A stretch of DNA of 64,000 nt, from contig NC_034412.1 of the NCBI RefSeq assembly GCF_002078875.1, positions 13,702,995 through 13,766,994 of the forward strand, written 5' to 3'. Shown here one piece after another: positions 37,701 through 51,027 of this stretch. A program made the position numbers and the translations under genes. Each line of letters begins with the position of its first letter. Position 1 is the stretch's first letter. Origin of the DNA: Numida meleagris. Taxonomy: Eukaryota; Chordata; Aves; Galliformes; Numididae. The notes under the pieces are model-generated. The model was not told the origin of the DNA, ran no database searches, and saw only the letters and a program-made list of their open reading frames with translations.

Positions 37701-40700
37701 AAACCTCACTTTTTTTAATCTTCTGACCTTGAAAGGCAGAGAACCTGGCCTGTTGTGTGACAGGCTCAAAGGATAACCTTCTCTTCATTTTCTGAGTGAA
37801 AGGATACATGTATCTGCCAAGGGAAAATCAAAGCTATTTTTTTTTAAGAGTGGGCAGGCTGGTGGGAAGTACATGGTAATATGGAAGAGCTTTGGTAGTA
37901 TCTATGAGAGGTTGTAGTGCTCATTTAAGTGACATAGAAGGGAGCCCAGAATATACCCTATTCTATTCCCTGAGTACCTACAAAATGGTATGAATCTACT
38001 GTTCCTTCTTCCAATCTTCAGCTAAGAGATTTTACCTTTTGTGTAACGAAAAGGTGCATGTAAAAATGCACTCAAAATAAGCTTTATAAACTTAATATGC
38101 AGGCTGGATAAATATACCTAGAAGAATGTTTTAGGTTTTAAAGATAAAATTACTGTGAAATTTAAAAATTATGACAAAAATTTGCTCTGGAGGCTGTGTA
38201 GCAGTAGGGGGGAAGCTATTGCACTCTGAAAAAAACTTCCAGTACCCAAATCTATTGTTTGGTTATTTGGAAGAGAATAGTTTATAGAAAATTGGAAGGA
38301 GAAAATTTCAAATAAATCCTTTTCTTTGTCCTTCAAGCTATACTGAAATATCAAATTACATTTTGACCTTATCTACTTGCATTCATTTTGTTTTACTTTT
38401 GTGTGTAATTGAGGTGATAACCTCAGCTCTAAATGCCCCATGCATTTCCATCTTTTCCATTTCCTCTCTCTCTTTCCATACCTTGGTTACAGAAGGTTTG
38501 TGTGGTAGAGTGTAATTCTAATTCCACTGACCTCAGAGTTAGGATAGCTGTGCAACTTTATAGTATTTTCCTTGCTGCAAATAAATGCTGCTTGGAAAGC
38601 TCCCTCCATAATTCAACATTATAGAAGTAACAATGTTTAAATCGCAGAGTATTTTGCAAGGATTTATGATCTACTTGACAGTTTGACTCTTGGGAAGCAT
38701 AAGTGAAGGGGACAAGAAAGTAGAAATGTACCTAGGGAGAGGTTGGAAGAAGTACTAGAAACAAAAAGACAAGGAATATTGCCATTGTTGATACAACAGG
38801 GAAAACAAGATGGTCTGAATACTGCCTTAGCTACTAAAACATTTGCTTTAAATATTATCTGGAGAAGCAAATTATTTTTAATAGCTACAGCTGACTCAAA
38901 ATGATGTTCTGTGCCCAAAGTAGTTTCCTTTAATGTTTGTAGCTTTTAAACCCTTAGAGTCTGTTGTAATCATTAATTCTGTCTTTCTGTCTGTTACAGG
39001 ATAAGTAGTTTGGGGATCAATTTTACAGCATCAAGCTAGAAATTAAGCAAAAATTTCCAGTTGTGAAAAATCTATCCCATTTGGTAAAATATTCTAAAAA
39101 TCACAAACCTTCACAGTTAAAAATGCATACTTTTTCTACATGGAACTTTTGCTTCCAGACTTTCTCTAAGAAATTAATCAAAATATCATGAAAGTAGATT
39201 ATGATAATTCCCTATACTTACATTCCCTACATATAAATAAATATATTTTGGGAAATGAATTTAAGCTACTTCATTCTTCCTTCTTTCAAAATACCTTAAC
39301 ATAAAGTAAGGCTGAAATAGACATATATTCGCAGAAGAAATTCTAAGAGTATCAACACAAATCAATTTGCTTGGAAAAGGCTTTCCTCTTTTGTGTATTA
39401 CTTTTTAAAATGGCAAGCAAACCAGGAAAATGAGTTGATTTTATTGGCTTCACACAAAATGTAAGATTCTTCTTTTCATCATATAGTAGTAATTCATTGA
39501 TGTTGCTCCAGCTTATGTTTAGGAAATGAAGACTTTATTTGGAGTTGTGCTTGTTTAGTTGAACAGAAGTATCACTGATCATCAGAGAATAGCTTTAAAT
39601 GGAATCCAGCTTGCAGCTCAAAAATGGAGCTTGAAACAATTAAGCTAGAATTATATTTACGGAATTAAAAAAAAAAAGAAAACACGGGAAGAAACAAATA
39701 ATGATTGTTGGATGGAGTTCATTGATTCCCAGTTGTAGTCTTCACATTATTTGAAAATCTTTTAAGTTGTTCCGAAATCAGCCTTCCTGTAACTTAATGG
39801 GAAAGCACAATGCACATGTATTAATTCTGTCTCACAGAATAAGACTTAGAAACCTACTTGTGAAAGCCTATAGCCTTTTCTCTGTTTTAAATGCTATTTC
39901 TTCCAGACTAAGTCAATTTGTATTTTTTACCCTGAAAAGTTCTTTCCATGGCTGAATGAAAAAACAGTTGTGGAGAAATTAGATAAGTCATTGTTCCACA
40001 CCAGAGTAATTTTCTCTCTCTCTTTGTCCTTGCTGGTGCTGAGTTTTGGGTTCTTTTTTTTTTTTTTTTTTTTTTTTCCCTTCCCAAGTCTCTCAAGGTT
40101 TTTCAATTACTTTGAGGTCAAAACTTTGGATCATGAAGTGAAAAGCGTGGCAATGTATTGCTGCAAATGTCACCGCTGGGTAAACATGTGGTCTTTCTGT
40201 TACCACTAACTGACAGCTGGTGTGACAGTGTTTTCTATTTATATTTCTTAGAAAACTTGCTTTGCAAAATATTTTTTCTTTTCTATGAAAAACATTTCAA
40301 GCTTAATGTGACCACTTGGATGTTTTCTGGCCTCTGTCCTTGGAACACCTCCTACATCAGGCTTTGTTTAGAAGCCAGAAATTCATGGAATTTTGTCAGT
40401 GCAATGGCTTCAGCTGCTAATTTTCAAAGACACAGTCTTCAACTTTCCTTTTGGATCCTTTTCAAATTAACTGAAACTTTTGTGAATTAGTCTACTAGTC
40501 ACAACAGAGGTTTTATGGTGGATATCAGACCTTACTATATGAGAACTATATTTTGAGAATTTGCTATTTGAAATTGAAATTACTTAATTCCTTACCTCTT
40601 TATCATACAACCAGCACTTTCCAAGTTGAAGTCATCCCTGTGTAGGCTGCGTGGTATCCTTCTGAGAAAAAGGGACATTTTAGAAAGACAGCCATCAGAG

Positions 40701-41954
40701 CTGACTGAGGAGGTGATAGAAAATCAGTGCTTCATACTTTTCTGGAAGTAGGGAGACAAGATGGAGATATTCCCTGGACTGTAAGGTCCTCTAACACTTA
40801 GTTTCAATTCCACCAAGTAGTTGAGTGTATAGTAGATAAGCACTTGTATTTTTGTAGGGATGCACCCACTACCTGTCTCTTTAATGTATGCACACATGAT
40901 CATACTCTCTCATACACATATTCATTCATAAATGCTCCTCTAATATTTATGGGAACAAAACCAATGTTCCCAGAAGGCTGTAAGTAGTAAGAGGAAGGAC
41001 GGGTAGCAGAATATTTGCTTAGGTTTATTCAGAAATGAAGAGCCTCACAGATTTGACCGAGTAACTGTTACCACATCAAGAAACACTGATCTCTTACAGG
41101 GGAGAACAGAGAGAACTGAAACATTTCAATGACAGATTAGATGAGGTACCCTTGGCTCAGTCTTGTTGGGGATAAATACCTTCTCTAGAATCCTACTTTT
41201 GTTTGCTCAAGTTATATACACTTGCAAATAATTTTGGTAGCTAATTGTTTTCTCCTTATGGGATCACTGCTAATTTAAGAAGTTTCCTATGTCCCACATA
41301 AAATTACCGTTTTGAATGACTCATTTGAAACATTTTCAGGGAACATTTTATTTGATCACCAAATGTCTAGTCTCCAGAAGGTTTATAAATCTCTGTGAGG
41401 CTCTCAGTCTTTTCAGAGGTATAATTGCAGATGAGCCCATCTGTTCTCTTTTCATCTTTGTCTTCCGTGTTTATCTACCTTTCTGATGTTTGTTCAGATA
41501 TTTCTGATGTTTTGGTGTGTGGATGGCAGAGAAGCTTAGCAGCTGCTGAAAAGATGCTGGTGCTTGATATTGTCAGATCTGAAGAAAACAGTAGATTTTG
41601 AAACTTGACAAATATCTTGCAATAAATACATGAATGGCTTCAAATTCAGAGTTTGTGAACAAAAATGGTGAAACACTATAAACCCAATCTAATTCATAGG
41701 GCTAAATTCCTATACCATTTCCTGCAAGGGTAATATATGTTTTTCAAAACATCTTCATATTATGCATGACTCTTGGACATAAGCAGTAGTACTCTTTTTT
41801 TTCACTTGAAAACCAGCAGAAAACTAGAGGACAAATTCTTGACAAAATTCTCTTTTTACTTATGGTTTTCTGTATTTGAGAACATAAAAAGGCAGTTTCC
41901 CTTGCTCTTCTTCAGTGTTCTGACATTAGGGCACCTCCCATGTTTTGTTACAAT
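34743..41954. other. Unique, very AT-rich DNA, no gene seen
   Basis: I see no supported gene. The part at about 35340-36700 is especially AT-rich. A frame at 37585-37776 contains a GT-type splice-like site (TCAGGTAAGC near 37665) but no recognised protein family, so I do not call an exon. A T24 tract at 40054-40077 is listed separately. The 110-codon frame at 40158-40490 has no recognised domain. Confidence 0.5.
40054..40077. repeat. Poly(T) tract, 24 bases
   Basis: An uninterrupted run of 24 T follows GGGTTC. On the minus strand it is a poly(A) run, but the sequence beyond it is not a retroposon I can identify. Confidence 0.9.
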
Positions 41955-42055
41955 ATAAGTATGATTCCTATTTTACGGACTATGACATGATGTATAGAGA
42001 TTAATCTCCTTGCTCAGTAACATTAGAGCTAAATGGCCTTTGTAAGACCACAATA
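41955..42055 (-). repeat. MIR SINE relic (antisense)
   Basis: GATTCCTATTTTACGGACTA, then GAGATTAATCTCCTTGCTCAG, then AACATTAGAGCTAAATGGC follow the antisense MIR core (ATCCCCATTTTACAGATGA, GAGGTTAAGTGACTTGCCCAAG, CACACAGCTAGTAAGTGGC). About 100 bp are recognisable. It is an ancient, inactive copy. Confidence 0.6.
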
Positions 42056-44674
42056 AGAGTTTGTGTCAGGGTATTTTCCTGAGTGTAAGGATAACATCTT
42101 TGGCAAATGTTAGGCTTGTTTTACATTATTAGGGTCTAAAAGTCCTGGACTCTTTTTTTATGAGGAATGTTGACAGCTGCCTTCCTGAGGTGGCAGTTTG
42201 TTAGCTATTAAATACGTACTATTTATTAATCATTCATATTTGTAACTATTCATGATGCAGTTTGGGAATCTTCAATCCCTATCGCTGGAAGGGTGTTCTG
42301 TGAAAAGCAGTTCTATTTGCCCTCTAATTATCCACTCAAGGGCTGACTTTGGAACTGAAGTACAAGACTTGAGTTATCTCTTATTTGATCCAGAAATATG
42401 TTTGTGTTCTCATGGAGTTACTGACCAAATCTTGCCAGTCAGTCTGCTCTGCATTGCAAGGCACTGGCAGACATGCTGCAGGGCGTTACTGCATCAAGTG
42501 AACTAATCTGTGTAGCTCCCTGCTTCCTTTAGGGCTACAGCTCTTACAGCACAGTTGATTGGAATCCACAGTCCTCTGAAGTGCACTTATCACCATGGTC
42601 TGCCAACAGTCCTCAGCATCTTAAAGTATTCCTTTGCCATTGCTTTTACTACCTATAATCCTTTACAGGTGGAGAATTGAAATCTGATGGTCTATTCATT
42701 TCTCTTACCATGGATTACCCTTTTCTGTCCCAGATTGCTGCTCTCCTGGTACCTGGAGAACTTTGTTCTTGGGGTTCTGCTTCCACTCAGTGTGTGGTTC
42801 TGCAATTTGGTACATAGAAATATATAATATAAAATCAGATGAATTATAACACTAAAAAGAAACCTTTACAAGGTGTAAAGGAGTGACTGAAATACTAGAA
42901 TTGCAAACCTAATTTCATAAGGATTTTCCTTTTTCATGAACAGTTTTCTATTAAGGCACAGTATCACTGTACCATGCAGCATTTAACTTTTCACTAATTG
43001 CTACTAATGACATGTAACTGCACCAGTAGTTTTTTTTTTTAATAATAGATTGAGTGATAGTTGTAACATAATTCCCAAACACAGTTATCTCCCACTTCTT
43101 TATCAAGGAAAGATGATAAAATGCATGTGATGTTTTTAACTGATGACCTTTTCATTTTTAGGGTTGGCTTATTAGCTGAAGCCAATGTTGCTGAGTGTAA
43201 TACATTAGATTGATTTCTGCTTTATAAAGATATTTGTCATACTTTATAGAGTGCTTGCTTCATTCATAGTCTGCTATTCTCCTCTCTAACAATGACTTTA
43301 TGAATTCTCTGTTTGTTAGAAACCAAATTGAGGCTTTTACATGCATTTTATGTTGTTGGGACACAAGATAAGGAATATCAATTAATTTGACAAGGCCTCC
43401 TGTCATGTGATAGAGTAAAAATTAGATAACAGATAGTCTCTTTCTACTGGAATGAGAGATTATAGGAAATTATTATCAATGTGCAAAGAGGATATCTAAA
43501 ATAATAGGACCTCAATTGCTTCTATAATACATCACTGATTACAGATAAAATCTAAATGTTTATCTTTCTCTCTGAGAAAGTTAAATGGACTTAGAAAGTG
43601 ATTGGAATTAGACTGAAATGTAGATATATATTTTTTACAGTCAACAAAAGACTTTAAGATACTCTTTTAAAAAATCACTATTTTTTCCATTAAAATGATT
43701 CATTCTACTTTAACAGATAATAGAGATGTCATTTCATTGACATCTTCTACATTTCTGCATAATGAAAATCCGACTGCAGTTTCAGCCTCCTGAAAGCTGG
43801 CCTAATGGACACCATTTGATTTAATGGGCCCTGAAACTGTCAGCTGCAGACCCTTGCAATTTGGAAAGCTGCAGAAGAGTAGAACGGGATATGGAATAAA
43901 AAGCACAATTTTTCGATACAAAATCTTGGGGTTTGTCAATTTGTCAAAGTTAAGAAGTTACCTTGCAGAATTTGTGGCTGTCAGTTCTAGTGCTCTCCAC
44001 TGGAGGACAGCCTGTCATAACACCGCGCTCCCCAAACTGGAAGCAAAGCTGGAAGGAATCCGTCCTAATATTCCCCCCAGGGAGGAGAAGACAATGTTAC
44101 CATTCCTAAAAGAATGCTCTGAAATGTGGGCCAGAAACATTATAGGCCTATCTGGGGTTTTCCATGAAGTCAAAACAAATGCTTTCTCCAGCTTTATTTT
44201 TTTTTCTATGATACTTGGAGATGGAAAATATCAGTAAAAATAAGAGTCTGTGCACAAAGTCCAGGAGGGTAAAACATCTGTGCAGGTTTTGGACGGATTT
44301 ATTCAGAGGTTGTTGAGTTGGATGATCAGTAGAGTACTGAGATGTAAAAGTTCTTTTTTGCTGGGACTTCAAGGATACCCGAGAGAACTGAGAAGGAACT
44401 GGACAGAGATGTGACTAAATGCATTGCATGAAATCTGTTGTGCCTTCCTCAGGGTCCTGGTTCAGCCCTGACCTGTAAGAAAGACATTCACTTGGCTTTA
44501 TGAGTTCAGGTAGATTCCAAGCATATCACAGTTTACTGCCTTGTGGTGCACACTTCTGTCATCACCTGAACCGTAGTTCCCCATACAGAATCCAGTCAGT
44601 CACTGTCCCAGTCCCGCAGAACAGAATCTTCTTTCCAGATTGTTGAGACACCATGTCTTCCAATTCTTTTCTGA
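42056..44674. other. Unique DNA, no gene supported
   Basis: The longest ATG-started frame of the window, 137 codons at 43824-44237 on the plus strand, lies here. I recognise no domain, signal peptide or repeat in it, and its C-terminal part (SSFIFFSMILG) comes from a T-rich tract. It is probably chance. The rest is AT-rich DNA with an 11-base T run at about 43030-43040. Confidence 0.45.
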
Positions 44675-44701
44675 TTTTTTTTTTTTTTTTTTTTTTTTTT
44701 T
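44675..44701. repeat. Poly(T) tract, 27 bases
   Basis: An uninterrupted run of 27 T after TTTTCTGA. It is the longest homopolymer in the window. No retroposon body adjoins it on either side, although a MIR begins about 170 bases to the right. Confidence 0.9.
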
Positions 44702-44874
44702 GTAAAGAATAACTTTCAGTGTGCCTGGCTGTATCTTCTAGCAGTTATATTCATCAAACAACTTGCTTTAGCCTACTGTTTACTCAGCTTCTGCAGTCAT
44801 TTTCTGAGAACTCATGCTCAAATTCAGAACGCATCTTAGGGGTGTGTTCAGCACTGCATCCTCAATAGATTAAA

Positions 44875-45065
44875 GACGGTATAATGGCTGGATTAGTTGG
44901 ATTTTAGAGATCAGAATACTTGAGTTCAAATCTTAATGCAGATTTCCTCTCTGACCTTGAATAAATCACACATAATCTCAGGCTCCATTTCCTTGCCTGC
45001 AAGATGGAGGTGACTAGTGCTTTCCACTTGACAGGCTAGAACTGTAAAGACTGTGAGGTATTTCT
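44875..45065 (+). repeat. MIR SINE, nearly full-length
   Basis: The sequence follows the MIR consensus from its tRNA-related head to the core. GACGGTATAATGGCTGGATT matches the A-box side, GAGTTCAAATCTTAATGCAG the B-box side (GGTTCGAATCCCGGCTCTG), then CTCTGACCTTGAATAAATCAC matches TGTGACCTTGGGCAAGTCAC, and CTCCATTTCCTTGCCTGCAAG matches CTCAGTTTCCTCATCTGTAA. The last bases to 45065 are more diverged. MIR is a tRNA-derived SINE, inactive since early amniote evolution. The B-box no longer matches well, so pol III transcription is unlikely. Confidence 0.75.
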
Positions 45066-45078
45066 GTAATGAAACCCA

Positions 45079-45096
45079 TGAGTATACGTATACTCA
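45079..45096. repeat. Perfect 18-bp palindrome
   Basis: TGAGTATACGTATACTCA reads identically on both strands, with no spacer. It lies just beyond the recognisable end of the MIR at 44875-45065. No element or factor is assigned to it. Confidence 0.9.
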
Positions 45097-47832
45097 CACC
45101 TATTCACAGCCTAATGAACAAGGAGATGCAGATGGAGTCTGCTTTCTCTGTCAGCTGTGCAGATATAGGTTTAGAAGCAACATAATAGAATTGTCTTTGT
45201 AAACACCCATCCAAGTATCCCAGAACGTATTCACTCTCTTTTACACTGACAGGTAAAGATAAAATCTTAGTGCTCCTTGTGCAGACTAGGCAAGTTTTCA
45301 TAATATATTTTATGTAAGAAGCATTCGTCAAATCTGGGCTAAAAATTGAATTATGAATCAAATGCATGATAAGTAAGGGGGAGAGGTCCAGCAAATGAGC
45401 TTTCAGGAGTTAAAGTTCAAATTTGGTAATTTAAGCTAAATGCTTGAGTGGTTTCATTTTATCCTACTTCTATAAACAGGGATTTATTGTTCTTTCCTTG
45501 CTTCTCCTTGTCAATGACAAGTAAAGAGTTGAAAGATTAAAATTTATCTTTAAGAGCCTCAATTCAGTAGAAAATTACACTTCAAGGCAATGAGAGACCA
45601 CTAAATTCTAAAGTCACGTGTTTTTTTATTCTACTATTATTCAGTATTACACACACAGAAATTGTATGTTTGGGCTGGAGGAAAGCAATCCTAAAATGAA
45701 AAGTAATAACTTAAAGGAAAAAAAAAAGGTTGTCTAGTAGTTGAAAGGATGTCATTTTCTGCTTTGGATTTTTTATTAATATGGTCAAATTTCATAATAC
45801 ATACTGTCTTGACAGCACGTTCTTTAGGTTCTCAGAAATTGCGGTGGCTTACCAACACCATTTTTTATCAGTATGTCCCAGCTTCACAAAATGCACGTGG
45901 CTAAGTACAGGATGACATGGACACTTGCTGTAAAATACTGATTTTTGTCTCATCTTAGAACAACTTGACTCTATAATCTGGCATGCTGGATGTTCCCTAG
46001 CCCTGTGACAGAGGGAAGAATTTTGGGGGTGCTGCAAAGCTTCTGTTTATTGAATTTAGAGATTTATGAGACTACATTTTCTTCCTTCACCATTATTATA
46101 AAAGCTTATAAAGTTAAAAAGACATGAAAAGCGTCTATGATCTCTGTTGTTCCACAGATACATTAGCATTCAGTACAGTTCATCATCCCCCAGAATGTTC
46201 AAGTAATGTGTAAGATGTTTCTCAAAAGGGGATACATTTTTTTATTCTATCATTTTCATGTGTTGCTAGATATGCAGCGAGGAAGAGTGCTTTCTGAACT
46301 ACTGAACTGAATCACAAAAAATTTTACTGCTCCTCTCAAAATATAATTAAAATGACATTGAATTTCTTTTTCAGATTGATTCTTCCAATGAATTATGATC
46401 TTTTTTAATTGGCTTGGGTTTTGGCTGCCTTATAATATACAGAGGAGGTTGTTATCAAGAAGTGTGAGAGAAGTATTTGTATTTTTGACAATCAGTGGTG
46501 CTAAAAGCCTTTGTTAGTCATAAGAGCAATTTTATCAGTTGACATCAAAAGCCAAAATCCATTTGCCTTATTTGCATGAGCAGTCCATTTTTGAAGTTAG
46601 TATGAATGTTGCTATGAAAATGCAAGCACAGTCTTGCCTGCAGGTCAAGCAAGTGAAGAAATAATACCTCAGTAGACATATATACAAAACGTCCTATTTT
46701 AGAAAATTTTGCTATGTAGAAATGTTAATCTTCCACACCATTACTGCAACAATTACCCTACAGTATGACCACCAGAAAAAGGCCATGATGGAGGTCACCA
46801 ATTTTGAGTCAGAGGTAATCAGTATCTGTAGCTGTGCCAAAAACCAGTCCAAGGTAGATTCAGTCTCAAGAGACAAGATAATCTACAGGGTTTCCCTTTG
46901 TCTCTGTCAATTCAAGCATTTGTGTTTGTGACTATATATTGCTATGTGATTCAATCTTATTCTATACATATATGTCCCCATACATGGGTTTCATAATGAA
47001 ACATCTTAAATTTATGGAGAAAAATTCATGGTGCTTCTTCTTCGTCTAGAATTGACAGAAATCTCACAGTGTTACCCACAAAAATGCAGTAAAATCCTGT
47101 TGTCAGTGAAGACAATTAAAAAAATCATATTTATTTCAGGAGAAGCAGATCTGGTTTACAAAACTGTTTAATAGTTCTGAAGATTACTGGGTGTCTTTCT
47201 AGCTTCCAGTTTCTGTTCTCAATTCTATTAAGACTAATTTATATTATTATTTTAAGAAAATCTGTAATATAAACATAGATTAAGATTATAGATCAGTTTG
47301 ATATCTTTATTTTGTATTAATCTTTGGAAAACATGATTTTATCTGATTATCTAGTACTTCCTAAAATCTGAATCAGTTTTACCCAAAGATAGGCACGTTT
47401 TAGATGTTAGCTGCCTAGTTGCTCTACTTGCTTACACAAGCAGTCTATAAAATTTGTCATTTTCTGTTCATTTTTCATGCAGTGATGTCTGAATACACTC
47501 AGTGTTGAAAGCTGTGAGTCTTTCAAAAAAAATAAAGCTAAGTTCTAAATCTGTAGTTAGACAGCTGTGCAAACTATTCTGAACTTCTTTTATCGTCACC
47601 CAAAAAAATATTTGCATAACTCTTTGCAAGAAAACTTAGCAGAAGTGTTAGGGTATGTCCAATTCTTCTTGTTCCCAGAACGAGCATGGAGAACGCATTT
47701 CTAGACATACAGTGCATGCACAGAAACAAAAAGATATCAACATGTGGATTAGTTATGTTAATTTCGAAATTGTAGCAAAGCATTTACTTGAATCACTGTA
47801 GGAGAATGCAAGTGACATACCAAATGGAATTT

Positions 47833-47856
47833 AAAAACAAAAACAAAAACAAAAAC
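47833..47856. repeat. (AAAAAC)n simple repeat
   Basis: Four exact AAAAAC units in tandem. No neighbouring retroposon is recognised. Confidence 0.9.
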
Positions 47857-50800
47857 AGAGCTTGGAATGCTGATTCAGCTTCTTGGTACTTTACAGTATG
47901 CTTAAAGATTACTGAATAAAATAGGCACTAATTAGATTATACATGTGCTGCTCATTGATTAAACTTTATTTGAGTCAGTGTTCTGCAATGATTTTCTCAC
48001 CTCACTTGTCATATTGGCATCAGTATTAACCGTGCTGTGTGAAAAAACATATACTTTTTCTTTCTTAACCTGATTATTGGAAGCCATGCCTGTTGACATT
48101 TCATATCATGGAAGGAGGTAGCTACATGCATCTGTATTTTTTCAACCTTTATTTGTTTATGAAAACCACTGCGTTTTTTATTTGAATTATTTGGATCAAC
48201 TTTCCAATATAGGAAATGTCAAAACGAAGACCTGGTCATATTAAAGGGAATATTTTGTTTCATTTCCCAGACATCTGTTGTGACCTGGACAGATATGTAA
48301 CTGTGAGGGAAAAAATTTCATATTTTTAACAAATACATTTTTTCTACACCTTGCAACCAAACAATAGCAGACATTTCTTCCAACATGAAAAACTTCATCT
48401 CCAGCTCAATAGATATTCTTAGAATGCTCTGCATCACAGAGTTACTTGCTAGTACATTCCCAAAGCATTGAAAATCCATCATTTAAATGTTGGATGTTTT
48501 ATATGTTGGTGCTCTTTAAAAAAACTGCCACAACTATCAGAAGAAATTGACAGGAGTGATGCTAATGAGTTGTGAGGAATTTCTGGAAGGTCCTCATAGG
48601 CTACTGGAAACTGAAAATGAAGGGAAATGTGGTCTTCTGAGCATTTTTGTTTTACTCTGCCCCATTAGGGATGCTGTCTTCTACAATAATAAGAAAACTT
48701 CCCTAGAAATCCATTTTCTAGATTTTTTATAGTAAGAAGTGTTTTTCTACTTCTTTTTAAAAGCCAAGCTTTTCTACCACCCTGGATAAACTGATGGGTT
48801 GGTCTTCGGGGCATGAACCTGGAGCTGTGATTTGTTTCTGATGAGTGCTTTTCTTAACCTACAGGACTGTATTTTTATTTTGATTTTTGGTATCTTCACC
48901 CATTTACTGTTTTTTTCATATACTTCAGTGCATGAAGTCAGTGAAAAACAAAGAAATGCTGGAAATGTTACTAATGTTGTCAATGTCTCTTTGGAGAATT
49001 ATATAGGTATAGCTTTTAATTTTAATGCAGTATTTCTGCTGAATGTCATATTGCCTGACTTACTCCAGATAAGTCTGCAAAAGTATGACAGATTTAGACA
49101 AATATTCTTCTCATCCAGGCCAAGTGGCTGAGAACAATGCAAGTGGCACTGATAGATCTAAAACCCCCGGACACGTTACCTCTGCAAATGAAAGTGACAT
49201 ACAAGTGCAGCTACCTAGTAGCAGCTGTTGAAATGAAAACAACCTGTGCCAAACTGCAAATCAGAAAAGGCAGATCTTACTTTAAGATCTGTGCAAGATA
49301 AACTGATATGTGGTCTGAGACATATATTCTGCTTTGTAGTATGTAGTGATACATCATAGATTTGATGAAGGGTTTTGCACTGAATTGGAACCACCTTACG
49401 AAGATTGATTGTATTCTTTCATCCCAAAGTGTTTGATTACCTTTCAAGGGCTCATCTTTGACATCATTCTCATATATGCACAGCAGACGTTTGACTATCT
49501 TGCCTCTAGTAATAGTCCTGAAGAGGAAAGCAACAAATAGTGCAGAACTATAAAAGCAAGAGAGGAATTGTATTTGCCTTCCTCTTCATTCCAAAATGGT
49601 TGCGGAACCTTGCCATTTGAAGCATTCCTATACAATGTTTAATTTTAATGTTCACAGACTAAATTTGAATGTCTCTACCAAACTAGTACAAGATGCTTGT
49701 TTTGAGGGTAAGCTTCTTCCAGAAAAAAATAAATGCTTGAGACTGTGGGATGCAGAGCACACATGAACCAAGTAACTGTGTTGCCTGAGAGCAAAGCCTG
49801 GTTTCACTGCCTATGGGAACATCTAAACTAGATGAATGCACTATCTCAACTCGTGGTGTAACTGATAGCATAGAAGATATGATTTTTCAGTCATGTTAAA
49901 TGCTTTTAGCTTGCGTGGAAAAGGGGATATAGTTCATTAAATACGTAGCACATGTACAGCTGCAGTGCAGACTTGTGTGCTTGCATGTTCTTTCACCTTC
50001 TTTTTCATGCACATGAATGAAAGTCTGCAGGAGATAATCCAAAAGCTTGTATGACCTTCATGCATGGTGTCCTTAAAGAGATACAGCGGCAAGACAGACT
50101 GTAATTATGTCCACAAACAAATTGGCATAAAAAGAAACCATGCAGCAAAATAATCATCATAGCTGTATATAAAGCCAAAAGAGATTCTCAAATACACATA
50201 AGATATATGAAAGTCTATATTTGAGGTTTTTGATTTCTTTATATAAAAGTCTACCTTCATTTTTATGTTTCAATCACCAAAATATCACCAGTATGCTAGA
50301 GGTCTCTATCTCCTCCTGCAGCGAGGGTATCAACCAATTCCTCTGCAACATTAGACTTGAAGCATCTGGCTTATTCTCATATTTTCCAATTCTCAAATAT
50401 TTGTAAGTTTTGAAAGCCTCGCATCTTGAAAGCTGTAGCCAAAAATGCACAAAACTTCTGTGAATGTTTTTATATCCCACCTTGGAAATTCCCAGAAAGC
50501 CACCATGGATTAAGTCCTTTGTGCATGTAGACACTGTGTCGTTGGATTCTGACCACCGGCCAGTGCGAATACTGGCTCTTTCTTTGGATTTGGATCAGGC
50601 CCTTAACATTACTTTCCATTTCTAGCGAGAAGGGGCTGGATTGCCTGAAAGTTGTGGAATCTTGCCAGCTGCACGCTAATGAATGTCGCAGCTATGCTCT
50701 GTAATTAGGAAACAGAAGATTGCAATTCCATTTTCTAAAAATTCTGCCAAGGTTATTTTCCTATTATTATAACAGAAGGAAGGAATGGGTTGACAAGCTT

Positions 50801-51002
50801 TCTTGAAAATGTATTCACACTCTGGTTTTGAATAATGTAAATTTGTAATAGGTTTTATGCAACAGAAAAATAACCAACAAAAGATGCCAAAATAGGGTGA
50901 AAATAAATAAATTGTCATGTTGTCAGAAAGGAAAATGCATAAACTGTCTTGGATCTGGCATTAATTCTAACTTCTGTACTGTAACTCTTTTTGTGCAGCT
51001 TC

Positions 51003-51027
51003 CACACACACACACAAAAAAAAAAAA
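51003..51027. repeat. (CA)n followed by A run
   Basis: Seven CA units run straight into about eleven A bases. It is a short dinucleotide microsatellite. Confidence 0.9.

Noticed and set aside
39908..40209. Frames with poly-Lys or poly-Phe runs
   Set aside because: They are translations of the T24 tract.
40158..40490. 110-codon plus-strand ORF
   Set aside because: It begins beside a poly(T) tract, has no recognised family, and overlaps other frames.
50561..50610. Possible old amniote repeat (TTGGATCAGGCCC)
   Set aside because: The match is too short to separate from chance.
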